NCBI GenBank assembly: GCA_018881555.1
Contig: JACAXG010000108.1
Location: 1,809,299-1,873,298, forward strand
From: Amblyornis subalaris
Lineage: Eukaryota > Chordata > Aves > Passeriformes > Ptilonorhynchidae
Direction: 5' to 3'
DNA: 64,000 nucleotides
Made by a program: the position numbers and the translations under genes. Each line of letters begins with the position of its first letter. Position 1 is the first letter of the stretch. Shown piece after piece: positions 63,356 to 64,000 of the stretch. The notes beneath the pieces were generated by a model. The model did no database searches. It saw only the letters and a list, made by a program, of their open reading frames with translations, and was not told the DNA's origin.

Positions 63356-63414
63356 GTTTTCTTAATGCTCCAGCTGCTGAAGCCATTATAAGAAAATATG
63401 GCTTTCATAAAGCA
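63356..63414 (+). CDS. Candidate internal coding exon (59 nt) of an unidentified gene
   Basis: The 59 bases are bounded by a TACAG acceptor and a consensus donor GTAAGT. Only one of the three frames is open. It begins with two bases that complete a split codon and then reads FLNAPAAEAIIRKYGFHKA, ending on a whole codon at the donor. The upstream intron would therefore be phase 1 and the downstream intron phase 0. The split codon would end in GT, so the residue before F is G, S, R or C. The peptide has the balanced composition of real protein (helix-forming AAEAIIRK followed by YGF), unlike AT-rich chance frames around it. I could not assign a family. The flanking exons are not visible in this window, which would fit a gene with long introns extending to the right. 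Confidence 0.55.
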
Positions 63415-63420
63415 GTAAGT
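63415..63420 (+). other. Candidate splice donor (5' splice site)
   Basis: GTAAGT directly follows the last codon of the candidate exon. It is an exact match to the intronic part of the vertebrate donor consensus; the exon ends in GCA. Confidence 0.55.
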
Positions 63421-64000
63421 TTTGTGCTTTGTGGCTTTGCTGGAAAGAATTGAAAATTTGACCAAGGAGTGTAACTTAGAGGGATTTTTTTTTAGCTGTT
63501 ATTTTTAGTGGCTTCAAGTAATGGCTTTTGAATGCAAGGCAGTAGGTGCCATAAACAAGAGAGGCATCATATAGATGCTTCATAAAATGACAATCCAGAA
63601 CATACTGAGGTAGATCACACAGGTCAAAGTCAATTCAAATTCCCATGCAAAATAAATCCTTACAAGGTCAAGCAATGATGCAGCTGATGTGGCCATTTCT
63701 GTCGACATCTTACTCTTTTTCCCTGATCTCAGCCCTTCTAACCCTGGTCAGTNTAACCACTACAATGCTTCACATCTCTGGTTCTTCTCAAAAAAATATT
63801 TGATGTAATACTGCAGAAAATTGAGTTAACTCGGTCCTAACAAGCTAAAACCCATGTNTGAGTACCTATGCTGGTTACACAGTAACTCAGAGGTCTTCTC
63901 TGTGTTCCCAGAGTGCAAACTTTCTGCTGACAGAGATTTAGGCAGCTCATGCAGGTACTTTATCTTCTGAGCACTAAAGGATTTGAAGAGCAGGCGGGTT
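63421..64000. other. Non-coding stretch after the candidate exon, probably intron
   Basis: No second exon could be supported. An exon-like interval at 63912-63954 has fair splice borders but is closed in the phase the preceding exon would require. The remainder is unremarkable. Confidence 0.5.

Noticed and set aside
63912..63954. Exon-like 43-nt interval with a good acceptor (TTCTCTGTGTTCCCAG) and a CAG|GTACTT donor
   Set aside because: The preceding candidate exon ends on a whole codon, and in that phase this interval reads into TAG. Only a frame inconsistent with that exon is open.
1..64000. tRNA, rRNA, CRISPR array, operon or phage-like organisation
   Set aside because: No cloverleaf with A/B boxes, rRNA core or regularly spaced repeats was seen. 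Retrotransposon content and composition are those of a vertebrate nuclear genome.

Overview
The window looks like nuclear DNA from a bird. It is AT-rich, has no bacterial-style gene packing, and carries at least six young CR1 retrotransposon tails. Several end in the avian CR1 terminus with TTCTATGA-type octamers. It also carries solo LTRs of types typical of birds, possibly a passerine. No species can be named from the sequence alone. Isolated single N bases occur throughout, as in a draft assembly or a consensus with masked ambiguous positions.

Layout. An eroded CR1 reverse-transcriptase segment (about 2180-2800, +) is followed by an unclassified GC-rich block (2819-3260) and a young CR1 tail on the minus strand (3273-3495). 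About 11 kb of AT-rich sequence follows, with a possible old CR1 remnant near 11400-11600. A CR1 pair lies at 14820-15240 (-) and 16455-17237 (+), both internally deleted. A probable antisense LTR lies at about 17880-18535. From 18.6 to 37.5 kb the sequence is mostly non-coding and AT-rich, broken by GC-rich blocks at 27998-28655 and 30710-31230. A short CR1 tail sits at 37537-37693. Two antisense solo LTRs follow at 40871-42001 and 42659-43554. A longer frameshifted CR1 lies at 50115-50980, a CR1 tail at 55121-55287, and a diverged ~240 bp duplication at 56695-56940 and 57919-58150, with a possible LTR fragment between the copies.

Genes. The only credible piece of a cellular gene is one 59-nt internal exon at 63356-63414 (+), with a good acceptor, a GTAAGT donor and a single open frame. 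If real, much or all of the upstream sequence may be intron or 5' intergenic DNA of a gene that continues to the right. I could not name the gene. No complete protein-coding gene, rRNA, tRNA, CRISPR array or CpG-island promoter could be supported.

I did not find a new biological system. The items most worth a second look are the isolated exon, the duplicated block, three GC-rich blocks with low stop density, and two long near-perfect palindromes.
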